A DNA stretch of 64,000 nucleotides from Pseudomonas fildesensis (GTDB taxonomy: Bacteria > Pseudomonadota > Gammaproteobacteria > Pseudomonadales > Pseudomonadaceae), in contig NZ_LFMW01000009.1 in assembly GCF_001050345.1 (NCBI RefSeq), forward strand, positions 62,001 through 126,000, read 5' to 3'. Under the pieces are notes generated by a model. That model saw only the letters and a list, made by a program, of their open reading frames with translations, searched no databases and was not told where the DNA came from. The translations under genes and the position numbers were made by a program. Positions 43,724 through 52,333 of this stretch are shown piece after piece. Position 1 is the first letter of the stretch. Each line of letters begins with the position of its first letter.

Positions 43724-44251
43724 ATGAAAAGCCTCGTCGACCACCTCAGTCAATACGCCGCGTACCACCGCGACCCGCGCAATATCGCCAGCCACTTTAT
43801 CGGCATCCCGCTGATTGTCGTCGCCGTGGCCGTGCTGCTGTCACGCCCGGAATGGGCGGTGGGCGGGCTCTGGCTCTCGCCGGCGGTGATAGTCGCGCTG
43901 TTTTCGGCGTGGTTTTACCTGCGCCTGGAGCTGGCGCTGGGCGTGCTGATGACGGTGTTGATGGGGTTATCGGTGTGGGCCGGGCACGTGCTGGCGGCGC
44001 AGAGCACCACGGTGTGGCTCAGCAGCGGCGTCGGGATGTTTGTGGTGGGCTGGGTGATTCAGTTTGTCGGCCATTATTACGAAGGCAAGAAGCCGGCGTT
44101 TGTGGATGACGTGTCGGGGCTGATCGTCGGGCCGTTGTTTGTGGTGGCGGAGTTGGCGTTTCTGGTGGGGTTGCGGCAGGACCTCAAGCAGCAGATTGAA
44201 GAGCGGTCGGGGCCAGTCATGCGCCGCGATCTCGAGCCGAGAAAGGTCTAA
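43724..44251 (+). CDS. Mpo1/DUF962-family membrane protein
   Basis: 175-aa protein with the family start MKSLVDHLSQYAAYHRDPRN and IASHFIGIPLI, three to four membrane segments and VIQFVGHYYEGKKPAF. The conserved His residues (YHRDPRN, SHFIGIP, QFVGHYYEG) correspond to the Fe-binding residues of yeast Mpo1, a dioxygenase that shortens 2-hydroxy fatty acids. The start at 43724 has AGGAGG 8 bases upstream. Next to no other lipid gene; function in bacteria is inferred. Confidence 0.82.
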   Translation: MKSLVDHLSQYAAYHRDPRNIASHFIGIPLIVVAVAVLLSRPEWAVGGLWLSPAVIVALFSAWFYLRLELALGVLMTVLMGLSVWAGHVLAAQSTTVWLSSGVGMFVVGWVIQFVGHYYEGKKPAFVDDVSGLIVGPLFVVAELAFLVGLRQDLKQQIEERSGPVMRRDLEPRKV

Positions 44252-44262
44252 ATGTTTTGATT

Positions 44263-44371
44263 TGATCGTTCCCACGCTCTGCGTGGGAATGCAGCCCAGG
44301 ACGCTCCGCGTCCCAAGGCGTGACGCAGAGCGTCACAAGAGGCATTCCTTTGCTGCGCGTGGGAACGATCA
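44263..44371. repeat. GATCGTTCCCACGC-type inverted repeat
   Basis: TGATCGTTCCCACGCTCTGC with right end GCGCGTGGGAACGATCA, inner GGACGCTCCGCGTCC and GTGACGCAGAGCGTCAC hairpins. It lies 4 bases before the cysA stop in the gap between convergent genes. Third member of this family in the window. Confidence 0.85.
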
Positions 44372-44375
44372 GGGG

Positions 44376-45356
44376 TCAGGCTTTTTGCCAGACCTTGGGT
44401 TTGAAGAAAAGCGTCTCGCCACGCGCCAGGCCGGTCAGGCTGTCGTGGTCTTTCACCACTTCAGCTTCGATCAACTCGCTCTGCCCTTCCACCTTCAACG
44501 TCACCCGCGTAGTAGCGCCCAGCGGACGAATATCACGCACTTGCGCCGCGTGGTGATCTTCCAGCTCATGGCGCGACAGCGAGACTTCATGCGGGCGAAA
44601 CAGCACGTGCTGGTCCTCACCCAGGTGCAGGCGGTTGGAGTCACCGAGGAAGTGATAGACGAAATCGCTGGCCGGGTTTTCGTAGACTTCACCCGGTGAG
44701 CCGATCTGCTCGATCACGCCCTTGTTCATCACCACGATACGGTCGGCGACTTCCATGGCCTCTTCCTGGTCGTGGGTCACGAACACCGAGGTCAGGTTGA
44801 TGTCTTCGTGCAGGCGCGCCAGCCAGCGGCGCAGCTCTTTACGCACCTTGGCGTCGAGGGCGCCGAACGGTTCGTCAAGCAACAGCACTTTCGGCTCCAC
44901 CGCCAAAGCGCGGGCCAGGGCAATGCGCTGGCGCTGGCCACCGGAGAGTTGCTCCGGGTAGCGATCCGACAGCCAATCCAGTTGCACCATGTTCAGCAGT
45001 TCGTGAACTTTGCTGGCGATCTGGGTTTCGTTCGGGCGCTGGTTCTTCGGCTTCATGCGCAGGCCGAAAGCGACGTTGTCGAACACGGTCATATGCCGAA
45101 ACAGCGCATAGTGCTGGAACACAAACCCGACGTTGCGATCACGCACGTCGTGGCCCGAGACGTCTTCACCGTGGAACACGATGCTGCCGTCATCCGGGGT
45201 TTCGAGGCCTGCGATGATGCGCAGCAAGGTGGTCTTGCCACAGCCGGACGGGCCGAGCAACGCCACCAGCTCGCCACTCTGTATGTCCAGATTGATGCCG
45301 TTCAGGGCCTTGAACGCATTGAAATTCTTGCTGACATTACGGACTTCGATCGACAT
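44376..45356 (-). CDS. cysA: Sulfate/thiosulfate ABC transporter ATP-binding protein
   Basis: 326-aa ATPase starting [20 protein letters not shown]. Walker [19 protein letters not shown], signature [16 protein letters not shown], Walker [17 protein letters not shown], switch [13 protein letters not shown]. The C-terminal TOBE-type regulatory domain is present. Last gene of the sulfate cluster sbp-cysT-cysW-cysA, three bases after cysW. Confidence 0.93.
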   Translation of the reverse strand: MSIEVRNVSKNFNAFKALNGINLDIQSGELVALLGPSGCGKTTLLRIIAGLETPDDGSIVFHGEDVSGHDVRDRNVGFVFQHYALFRHMTVFDNVAFGLRMKPKNQRPNETQIASKVHELLNMVQLDWLSDRYPEQLSGGQRQRIALARALAVEPKVLLLDEPFGALDAKVRKELRRWLARLHEDINLTSVFVTHDQEEAMEVADRIVVMNKGVIEQIGSPGEVYENPASDFVYHFLGDSNRLHLGEDQHVLFRPHEVSLSRHELEDHHAAQVRDIRPLGATTRVTLKVEGQSELIEAEVVKDHDSLTGLARGETLFFKPKVWQKA

Positions 45357-45359
45357 GAC

Positions 45360-46232
45360 TTATTCCTCACCGCTTGCTGCGCGCAGACGATTAATACGGT
45401 TCTCGCTCCACTGCTTGAGCAGCAGGATGAAGAGCGCCAGGATCAGCAGCAGACTCGCCACCGCAAACGCGGCAACGTGGTTGTATTCGTTGTAAAGAAT
45501 CTCGACGTGCAGCGGCAAGGTGTTGGTCACGCCGCGAATGTGGCCGGACACCACCGACACCGCGCCGAACTCACCCATGGCCCGTGCGGTACACAGCACC
45601 ACGCCGTAGATCAGGCCCCATTTGATATTCGGCACGGTCACATGCCAGAACATCTGCCAGCCGTTGGCGCCAAGCAAACGCGCGGCCTCTTCTTCCTGGG
45701 TGCCCTGCTCCTGCATCAGCGGGATCAGCTCACGGGCCACGAACGGCACGGTGACGAAGATAGTCGCCAGCACGATGCCGGGCAAAGCGAACACGATCTG
45801 GATGTCGTGTTCCTGCAGCCACGGGCCAAAGAAGCCCTGGGCGCCGAACATCAGCACATACACGAGACCCGCGATCACCGGCGAGACCGAGAACGGCAGG
45901 TCGATCAGCGTCACCAGGATGCTCTTGCCACGGAACGAGTACTTGCTCACGCACCACGCGGCGCTGACGCCGAACACCACGTTGAGCGGCACCGAAATCA
46001 GCACGGCGATCACCGTGAGTTTCAGCGCCGACAGCGCGTCGGGCTCGAGGATCGCGGTAAAGAACGCGCCGAGGCCATTCTTCAGGCCCTGGGACACCAC
46101 GATAAACAGCGGCAGCAGCAGGAACAGGAAGAACACCAGCCAGCCAAGGCTGATCAGGATGCGTCGCGACACCGCGCTGCCACGACGGGCAGCGTTGGCC
46201 GAGGACGCGGCGGAAATAGACGATTGGGACAT
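45360..46232 (-). CDS. cysW: Sulfate ABC transporter permease CysW
   Basis: 290-aa inner-membrane subunit with six membrane segments. The coupling loop reads [20 protein letters not shown] as a slightly shifted EAA motif ([10 protein letters not shown]). [19 protein letters not shown] is a strong CysW signature. It follows cysT by 13 bases and precedes cysA by three. Confidence 0.92.
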   Translation of the reverse strand: MSQSSISAASSANAARRGSAVSRRILISLGWLVFFLFLLLPLFIVVSQGLKNGLGAFFTAILEPDALSALKLTVIAVLISVPLNVVFGVSAAWCVSKYSFRGKSILVTLIDLPFSVSPVIAGLVYVLMFGAQGFFGPWLQEHDIQIVFALPGIVLATIFVTVPFVARELIPLMQEQGTQEEEAARLLGANGWQMFWHVTVPNIKWGLIYGVVLCTARAMGEFGAVSVVSGHIRGVTNTLPLHVEILYNEYNHVAAFAVASLLLILALFILLLKQWSENRINRLRAASGEE

Positions 46233-46245
46233 GTTCCGCGCCTCC

Positions 46246-47064
46246 TTATGGACGTTCGATGCGCCGCTGCAACAAGTTGATCAGCAGCAGCAAAACAAAG
46301 GAAACCACCAGCATCAGCACACCAATGGAGGTGGCGCCGCGATAGTCGTATTGGTCGAGCTTGACCATGATCAGCAGCGGCAGGATCTCGGTTTTCATCG
46401 GCATGTTGCCGGCGATAAAAATCACCGAACCGTACTCACCGACGCCACGGGCAAACGCCAGGGCGAAGCCGGTCAGCCAGGCAGGCAGCAATGCGGGCAC
46501 GAGGATGTAGCGGAACACCTGCAACGGCTTGGCGCCGAGGCAGGCGGCGGCCTCTTCGATTTCCCGGGGGATATCGGCCAGTACCGGCTGCACCGTGCGC
46601 ACCACGAAGGGCAGCGTGACGAAGGTCAGTGCCAGGGTGATGCCCAGGGGGGAATAGGCGATTTTGAAGCCCATGTCGGCGGCGAATTGCCCGACAAGGC
46701 CTGTCGGCGTGTACAGCGCAGTCAGCGCGATACCGGCTACGGCCGTGGGCAACGCGAACGGCAGGTCGATCATCGCATCGATGATCTTGCGGCCGGGGAA
46801 CGTATAGCGCACCAGTACCCAGGCCAGCAGCGTGCCGATCACGCCGTTGATCAACGCGGCGTACAGCGCGGTGCTGAAGCTCAGTTTCAACGCCGCCAGC
46901 ACGCGCGGTGCGGAGATGATGGCCCAGAACTGATCCCAGGTGAGTTGAGCGGCGTGTACAAACATCGCCGCGAGGGGGATGAGCACGATCAGGCTGAGAT
47001 ACACGACGGTGTAGCCCAGCGTCAGCCCGAAGCCGGGTATGACGGGGGAAATACGACGCGACAT
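46246..47064 (-). CDS. cysT: Sulfate ABC transporter permease CysT
   Basis: 272-aa permease, starting [20 protein letters not shown]. It carries six membrane segments, the coupling loop [20 protein letters not shown] and the signature [19 protein letters not shown]. With CysW it forms the channel for sulfate and thiosulfate. A REPIN separates it from sbp upstream. Confidence 0.92.
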   Translation of the reverse strand: MSRRISPVIPGFGLTLGYTVVYLSLIVLIPLAAMFVHAAQLTWDQFWAIISAPRVLAALKLSFSTALYAALINGVIGTLLAWVLVRYTFPGRKIIDAMIDLPFALPTAVAGIALTALYTPTGLVGQFAADMGFKIAYSPLGITLALTFVTLPFVVRTVQPVLADIPREIEEAAACLGAKPLQVFRYILVPALLPAWLTGFALAFARGVGEYGSVIFIAGNMPMKTEILPLLIMVKLDQYDYRGATSIGVLMLVVSFVLLLLINLLQRRIERP

Positions 47065-47145
47065 AAGAGTCCTTGGTTAGCGGAACTGACATGCAAAACC
47101 CGCAAACGAATGCGGGCTCCTGACCACTGTGGACGGGTGCCCCTG

Positions 47146-47277
47146 CGTGGCGAGGGAGCTTGCTCCCGCTGGGCTGCGAAGCAGCCCCAAAACAGACAAC
47201 CCAGTTGCATCAGATGCACCTTTGAGGCTGCTTTGGGAGCGCTTCGCGCTCCAGCGGGAGCAAGCTCCCTCGCCACA
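47146..47277. repeat. REPIN inside the sbp-cysT operon
   Basis: GTGGCGAGGGAGCTTGCTCC and inverse GGAGCAAGCTCCCTCGCCAC with GGGCTGCGAAGC and GAGCGCTTCGCGCTC stems, within the 244-base sbp-cysT gap. It could stabilise the sbp message or reduce read-through so that binding protein is made in excess over the permease. Confidence 0.85.
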
Positions 47278-47308
47278 ATAAGCCCGCCTCCAACAGTAGA
47301 GGTGTTGC

Positions 47309-48319
47309 TTACTGCGCCGTGTAGATCTGGTCGAACACGCCACCGTCGTTAAAGAATTTCGGTTGGGCAGTTTTCCAGCCGCCGAAGTCTTTGTCGATAG
47401 TCACCAGGTCCAGTTTCGGGAACTGTTGAGCGTATTTGGCGGCCACTTTTGCATCGCGTGGGCGGTAGAAGTTCTTCGCCGCAATCTCCTGGCCTGCCGG
47501 GCTGTACAGGTGTTTCAGGTATTCAGTAGCGATTTCGGTATTGCCCTTTTTCTCGGCGTTCTTGTCGACTACAGCCACTGGAGGCTCCGCGAGGATCGAC
47601 AGGGAAGGCACGATGATGTCGAACTTGTCAGCGCCACCGTCTTCTTTCAAGGCCAGGAACGCCTCGTTTTCCCAGGCCAGCAACACGTCACCCTGACCAT
47701 TGTTGACGAAGGTAATGGTCGAACCGCGAGCACCGGTATCCAGGATCGGCACGTGCTTGAACAACGCCTTCACGTATTCCTGGGCCTTGGCTTCGCTGCC
47801 ACCGGATTTCAGGCCGTAGGCCCAGGCGGCGAGGAAGTTCCAGCGGGCGCCGCCAGAGGTTTTCGGGTTCGGCGTGATCACCGACACGTCATTCTTGATC
47901 AGGTCGCCCCAATCCTTGATGCCTTTAGGGTTGCCCTTGCGCACCAGGAACACGATGGTCGAGGTGTACGGGGTGCTGGCGTCCGGCAGGCGGGTCTGCC
48001 AGTTTTCCGGCAGGGTTTTGCCCAACTTGGCGATTTCGTCGATGTCACCGGCCAGGGCCAGGGTCACCACGTCGGCGCGCAGGCCGTCGATCACGGCCCG
48101 GCCTTGCTTGCCCGAACCACCGTGGGATTGCTGGATCTTGACGTTGTCGCCAGGGTGGGACTGCTTCCAGAAGCTGGTGAACTCAGCGTTGTAGTCCTGG
48201 TACAGCTCACGGGTAGGATCGTACGAGACGTTGAGTAATTCGTAGTCCTTGGCAACGGCGGAACCTGCAAACACGGCACTGGCCAGGGCGGCCAGGGCAT
48301 AACGGCGAATCGACGACAT
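47309..48319 (-). CDS. sbp: Sulfate-binding protein
   Basis: 336-aa periplasmic protein. The signal peptide [20 protein letters not shown] ends at AVA-KD. The mature part has [19 protein letters not shown], the anion-binding [51 protein letters not shown] and YRPRDAKV, all Sbp/CysP hallmarks. It begins the cysTWA operon after oscA (66-base gap). Expression is normally high under sulfate limitation through CysB. Confidence 0.95.
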   Translation of the reverse strand: MSSIRRYALAALASAVFAGSAVAKDYELLNVSYDPTRELYQDYNAEFTSFWKQSHPGDNVKIQQSHGGSGKQGRAVIDGLRADVVTLALAGDIDEIAKLGKTLPENWQTRLPDASTPYTSTIVFLVRKGNPKGIKDWGDLIKNDVSVITPNPKTSGGARWNFLAAWAYGLKSGGSEAKAQEYVKALFKHVPILDTGARGSTITFVNNGQGDVLLAWENEAFLALKEDGGADKFDIIVPSLSILAEPPVAVVDKNAEKKGNTEIATEYLKHLYSPAGQEIAAKNFYRPRDAKVAAKYAQQFPKLDLVTIDKDFGGWKTAQPKFFNDGGVFDQIYTAQ

Positions 48320-48385
48320 AGAAAGCTCCTGAAATTCTGGGGTGTTGGCTTTTTCTTATAGTTGCGGGTCTATCGCCGTTCTTGC

Positions 48386-48568
48386 TTAGCTCGGTTTGTT
48401 ACCCGGGTTCTGCAGACGGAATTTTTCTTTACGTTCGATCTGTACCACTTGCGCGTTGTGCACTGTGATTTCCACCGCGCCAAACCGCAGATCGCGCAGG
48501 GCGCTCTGGATCTCACGCAAAATGGCTGCTTCGTCCTGGCCGTCGACGCTACGTAGAGATGCGCTCAT
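48386..48568 (-). CDS. oscA: Sulfur starvation response protein OscA
   Basis: 60-aa protein, first gene before sbp. It begins MSASLRSVDGQDEAAILREI and ends QIERKEKFRLQNPGNKPS, the OscA pattern (DUF2292). OscA was described in Pseudomonas as needed for growth when chromate or oxidative stress combines with sulfur limitation. The longer in-frame start upstream lacks a ribosome-binding site, while 48568 has GGAGCGAG nearby. The position oscA-sbp-cysTWA matches other pseudomonads. Confidence 0.9.
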   Translation of the reverse strand: MSASLRSVDGQDEAAILREIQSALRDLRFGAVEITVHNAQVVQIERKEKFRLQNPGNKPS

Positions 48569-48648
48569 GGTCTCGCTCCTGAAATGAATAGTGCCTCGCA
48601 GTGGCGGCACTGCTTGTGGCGTGAGGGCGATAGTAGATAAGCGCGGAT

Positions 48649-48673
48649 ATTCTTAAAAATACTATTTAAGAAT
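48649..48673 (-). promoter_or_regulatory. AT-rich upstream region of oscA-sbp with 9-bp inverted repeat
   Basis: ATTCTTAAA (48649-48657) and TTTAAGAAT (48665-48673) form a perfect inverted repeat with a 7-base gap, 81 bases before oscA. An ATAACCAAAAA word follows at 48680. The layout fits a LysR-type (CysB) site at a sulfate-starvation promoter; the regulator is inferred. Confidence 0.45.
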
Positions 48674-48765
48674 GTTTATATAACCAAAAAGAATTTTCTG
48701 ACAGGACGTGGGGTTGCGAATGGATTTTAGGGATCATCGCCAAAATTAAGCCTTGAGAAGATCCC

Positions 48766-48859
48766 AATGTGGGAGGGGGCTTGCTCCCGATAGCCGTGGA
48801 TCAGCTGATAAACAGGTCAACTGACACTCCGCTATCGGGAGCAAGCCCCCTCCCACATT
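48766..48859. repeat. REPIN
   Basis: AATGTGGGAGGGGGCTTGCT and its exact inverse; outer pairing extends to CCAATG/CATTGG (48764-48861). It lies 10 bases from the stop of the GGDEF/EAL gene. Confidence 0.85.
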
Positions 48860-48869
48860 GGGCCGCATT

Positions 48870-50783
48870 TCAATGCCGAATGGCGGGCGCCCGATCCCAG
48901 TCAATCTCATCCGCAGGCATCGGCTTGCCAAACCAGTACCCCTGACCCAAATCACACGCATGGTCCAACAGGAACTGCGCCTGCTCCACCTGTTCGATGC
49001 CTTCGGCGTGCACTTGCATGCCCATGCTCTTCGCCAGCGCGATGACCACCCGCACGATGGCAGCGTCGTCTTCGTCCCACGGCAACCCGGCGACAAAACC
49101 CTGGTCGATCTTGAGCTTTTGCACCGGCAGGCGCTTGAGGCGCAGCAGGGAGGAATAGCCGGTGCCGAAGTCATCAATGGCCAGTCGCAGGCCCAGCTCG
49201 CGCAGGCGATGCAGTTGTTCCAGGGCCATTTCCGGGTCGCCCATCACCGCGCTTTCGGTGACTTCCAACTCCAGGAAAGCCGGGTCCAGGCCGGTGTCGT
49301 GCAGCACCTGGGCCACTTGGTCGTACAGCTCGCGCCGGGCGAACAAACGGCTGGACACGTTGACGGCGATAAAGCTCAGCGGCGCGCCTTCGGCCAGCCA
49401 TCGGCACATCTGCCGGCAGGCCTGGTCCATCACCCATGCATCGATATCGGCAATCAACCCAGTGCGTTCGGCAATGGGGATGAACTCGCTCGGCGGCACC
49501 AGGCCGCGCTCCGGATGTTGCCAACGCACCAGCGCTTCGACGCCAACCAGGCGGCGATCCTGTAAATCGTGCACCGGCTGGTAGTAGACGCGCAGTTCCT
49601 GCTGCTCGATGGCGCGGCGCATTTCACTGGCGATTTCCACACGGTTCTGCGCATGGGCGGTCAGCTCTTCGGTGTACAAGGCGTAGCCTTCGCGGCCGGC
49701 GCTCTTGGCCTTGAACAGCGCGGAATCGGCGTTGCGCAACAATTGTTCGGCGCTCAAAGCGTCACTGGGAAACAGGCTGATGCCAATGCTGGCGCTGATA
49801 AACAGCTGGTTACCGTCAAAAATGAAGGGCTGTTTCATCGCATCGAGCATGTGTTGCGCCAGGGCGGCGGCTTGAATCACCTGTGGACAACTTTCCACCA
49901 GCACCGCGAACTCATCCCCGCCCAGGCGCGCCAGGGTCACGCCGGAGCCAAACAGGCCTTTGAGCCGCTCGCCCACCAGCTTGAGCAACTGGTCACCAAC
50001 GTTATGGCCGAGACTGTCGTTGATGATCTTGAAATGGTCCAGGTCCAGCAACAGCAGGGCGCAGCCGCGTTTGTGGACTTGCGCCGAGGCCAGCGCCTGC
50101 TCGGCGCGGTCGGTGAACAGTAGGCGGTTGGGCAGGTCGGTGAGGGGGTCGTGATGCGCCAGGTGCGCCAGTTCGTGCTCGGAGTCCTTGATGGCGCTGA
50201 TATCGGAAAACACCGCGACGTAATGGCTGACCTGGCCCTGATCATCATGAATCACGCGGATGGTTTGCCACTGTGGATAAATCTCGCCGCTTTTACGTCG
50301 GTTCCAGATTTCGCCGCTCCATTCGCCGGTGCACTCCAGGGTTTGGAACATCTGCTGGTAAAAACTCGACGAATGGCGCCCGGACTTGAACAAGCTCGGC
50401 TGCTGGCCCATGACGTCATCGCGCTGGTAGCCGGTGATTTCCATAAACGCCCGGTTTACATGCACGATCAGGCCTTTGGCATCGGAAACCAACACGCCTT
50501 CACGGGTGCAATCAAACACGGCGGCCGCCTGGCGCAAGCGATCGCGGCTCTCTTTCAACGGTTGTTGCAGCTGATGAGCCCGGGCAAAACGGGCACACAT
50601 CAGGTAAATCACCAGGGCGCTGAGCACCACCCACGCATAGCCGCGCACCTGCAGCCAGAGGTTCAGATCGCTCGGGTTATCGAGAAACTCGATCAATACG
50701 CGATGAGTAAGACCTATCCAGGCCATCGAAACCAACAGATATACCAGCCCAGCACGCAGGGCACCTCGGTATGAAAACAGCAT
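48870..50783 (-). CDS. Membrane-anchored PAS-GGDEF-EAL protein (c-di-GMP turnover)
   Basis: 637-aa inner-membrane protein. Two hydrophobic segments (about 10-30, 45-65) are followed by a PAS domain (about 82-200), GGDEF (LARLGGDEFAVL, 288-292, intact) and EAL (VGVEALVRWQ, 416-418) with DDFGTGYSSLLRLKRLPV and KIDQGF. Both catalytic motifs are intact, so it could make or break c-di-GMP. Start ATG 50783 follows AAGGA; the longer frame begins with TTG. Same position as P. aeruginosa PA0285, next to desA. Confidence 0.9.
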   Translation of the reverse strand: MLFSYRGALRAGLVYLLVSMAWIGLTHRVLIEFLDNPSDLNLWLQVRGYAWVVLSALVIYLMCARFARAHQLQQPLKESRDRLRQAAAVFDCTREGVLVSDAKGLIVHVNRAFMEITGYQRDDVMGQQPSLFKSGRHSSSFYQQMFQTLECTGEWSGEIWNRRKSGEIYPQWQTIRVIHDDQGQVSHYVAVFSDISAIKDSEHELAHLAHHDPLTDLPNRLLFTDRAEQALASAQVHKRGCALLLLDLDHFKIINDSLGHNVGDQLLKLVGERLKGLFGSGVTLARLGGDEFAVLVESCPQVIQAAALAQHMLDAMKQPFIFDGNQLFISASIGISLFPSDALSAEQLLRNADSALFKAKSAGREGYALYTEELTAHAQNRVEIASEMRRAIEQQELRVYYQPVHDLQDRRLVGVEALVRWQHPERGLVPPSEFIPIAERTGLIADIDAWVMDQACRQMCRWLAEGAPLSFIAVNVSSRLFARRELYDQVAQVLHDTGLDPAFLELEVTESAVMGDPEMALEQLHRLRELGLRLAIDDFGTGYSSLLRLKRLPVQKLKIDQGFVAGLPWDEDDAAIVRVVIALAKSMGMQVHAEGIEQVEQAQFLLDHACDLGQGYWFGKPMPADEIDWDRAPAIRH

Positions 50784-50948
50784 ATGGTCAGTAATCCTTA
50801 CCAAAAAACAGAATCGCCCTACGAAGGCTGCGGATTATAGAATAAGAAACATCCAGTCACTCCTATCTGAAAGGGCGGCTGGTTTTATCTGTGGGCTTAG
50901 TGATAATGCGTGAGCTGTTCTTTTCTATATCTGAGGGCCATACAGCCT

Positions 50949-52133
50949 ATGTGGTACAACGGTTTTCTTGACTTGTCAGCCTGGCAACTGGTGGCAGTCA
51001 CTCTGTTGATGACCCACGTGACCATCATCGCGGTCACCGTCTATCTGCACCGTTATTCAGCCCATCGCTCCCTGGAGCTCAATGCCGGCCTGAAACACTT
51101 CTTCCGCTTCTGGCTGTGGTTGACCACGGCACAGAACACCCGCGAGTGGACCGCTATCCACCGCAAGCACCACGCCAAGTGCGAAACCGTAGACGACCCG
51201 CACAGCCCGGTGATCAAGGGACTCTCCACCGTGCTGCGCAAAGGTGCCGAGCTGTACCGCGCCGAAGCGGAAAACCCGGAGACGCTGCGCATCTACGGCA
51301 AGAACTGCCCGGACGACTGGATCGAACGTAACGTCTATACCCGCTACCCGCTGCTGGGCGTGGCGATCATGGGCGTAATCGACCTGATGCTGTTCGGCAC
51401 CATCGGCATCACCATCTGGGCCATTCAGATGATGTGGATTCCGTTCTGGGCCGCTGGCGTGATCAACGGCCTGGGCCATGCCATCGGCTATCGCAACTTC
51501 GAATGCCGCGACGCGGCGACCAACCTGGTGCCCTGGGGCATCATCGTCGGTGGCGAAGAACTGCATAACAATCACCACACCTACCCCAACTCCGCGAAGT
51601 TGTCGGTGAAGAAGTGGGAGTTCGACCTCGGTTGGGCATGGATCAAAGTGTTCAGTTTCTTGCGCCTGGCCAAAGTGCAGCGCGTGGCACCGATCGCCCA
51701 CCGCGTGGAAGGCAAGGGTAACTTGGACATGGACACCGCCATGGCGATCCTCAACAACCGCTTCCAGATCATGGCCCAGTACCGCAAGCTGGTGATTGGC
51801 CCGCTGGTCAAGCAGGAGCTGGAAAAGGTCGACCACTCGGTGCGTCACCAATTCCACCGCGCCAAGCGCCTGTTGTCGCGGGAAACCAGCTTGCTGGATG
51901 ACCGCCACCACCTGCGTATCCAAAGCATGCTGGAACACAGCCAGGCTTTGAAAGTGATCTACGAGAAGCGTCTGGCGCTGCAGCAGATCTGGCTCAAGAC
52001 CAGCTCAAATGGCCACGATATGCTCGCCGCCATGAAGGAATGGGTGCATGAGGCCGAGGCCAGCGGCATCCAGTCCCTGCGGGATTTTGCCCACCAACTG
52101 AAGACCTATTCGCTGCGCCCTGCGGCGGTCTGA
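50949..52133 (+). CDS. desA: Acyl-lipid/acyl-CoA delta-9 desaturase, DesA type
   Basis: 394-aa membrane di-iron desaturase adding a double bond to fatty acyl chains for membrane fluidity. Histidine boxes are HRYSAHR, HRKHHAKCE and HNNHHTYPN; GLGHAIGYRNFECRDAATN lies between them. The start MWYNGFLDLSAWQL at 50949 gives 394 aa, the length I recall for P. aeruginosa DesA; the longer frame adds a weak 13-residue extension. Divergent from the GGDEF/EAL gene. Confidence 0.9.
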   Translation: MWYNGFLDLSAWQLVAVTLLMTHVTIIAVTVYLHRYSAHRSLELNAGLKHFFRFWLWLTTAQNTREWTAIHRKHHAKCETVDDPHSPVIKGLSTVLRKGAELYRAEAENPETLRIYGKNCPDDWIERNVYTRYPLLGVAIMGVIDLMLFGTIGITIWAIQMMWIPFWAAGVINGLGHAIGYRNFECRDAATNLVPWGIIVGGEELHNNHHTYPNSAKLSVKKWEFDLGWAWIKVFSFLRLAKVQRVAPIAHRVEGKGNLDMDTAMAILNNRFQIMAQYRKLVIGPLVKQELEKVDHSVRHQFHRAKRLLSRETSLLDDRHHLRIQSMLEHSQALKVIYEKRLALQQIWLKTSSNGHDMLAAMKEWVHEAEASGIQSLRDFAHQLKTYSLRPAAV

Positions 52134-52140
52134 ACGTACG

Positions 52141-52176
52141 GGGGGAGGCCCTGCCCTCCCCCTTATTCGCTTTTTT
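52141..52176 (+). terminator. Probable terminator of desA
   Basis: GGGGGAGG (52141-52148) pairs with CCTCCCCC (52155-52162), followed after TTATTCGC by TTTTTT. It lies 7 bases beyond the desA stop. Confidence 0.6.
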
Positions 52177-52333
52177 GACGCCATTCTCCAGACGCCCCTT
52201 AATCCGTCACAATCGCCCCTGATGACGGAACTTAGCCGCAATTCGCCCCTCTCAAACAACACTTCGCCATCATGGTGACCCCTTGTTGTGACCGCCGCTG
52301 AACCCTGCGGCGCGCCCAGAGAGAGTTGTGCCG

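Larger units (their letters stand above)
48569..48869. other. Intergenic region between oscA and the GGDEF/EAL gene
   Basis: 301 bases. Left part: oscA promoter region with the inverted repeat and AT-rich tract (to about 48700). Right part: REPIN 48766-48859, which abuts the 3' end of the GGDEF/EAL gene and probably ends its transcript. No open frame of note. Confidence 0.6.

Noticed and set aside
44772..46280. 502-codon plus-strand frame opposite cysA/cysW
   Set aside because: Antisense frame without ribosome-binding site; cysA and cysW explain the region.
12598..48859. Repeated GGGGGCTTGCTCCC sequences as possible CRISPR array
   Set aside because: Copies are kilobases apart, palindromically paired and lack regular spacers or cas genes; they are REPINs.
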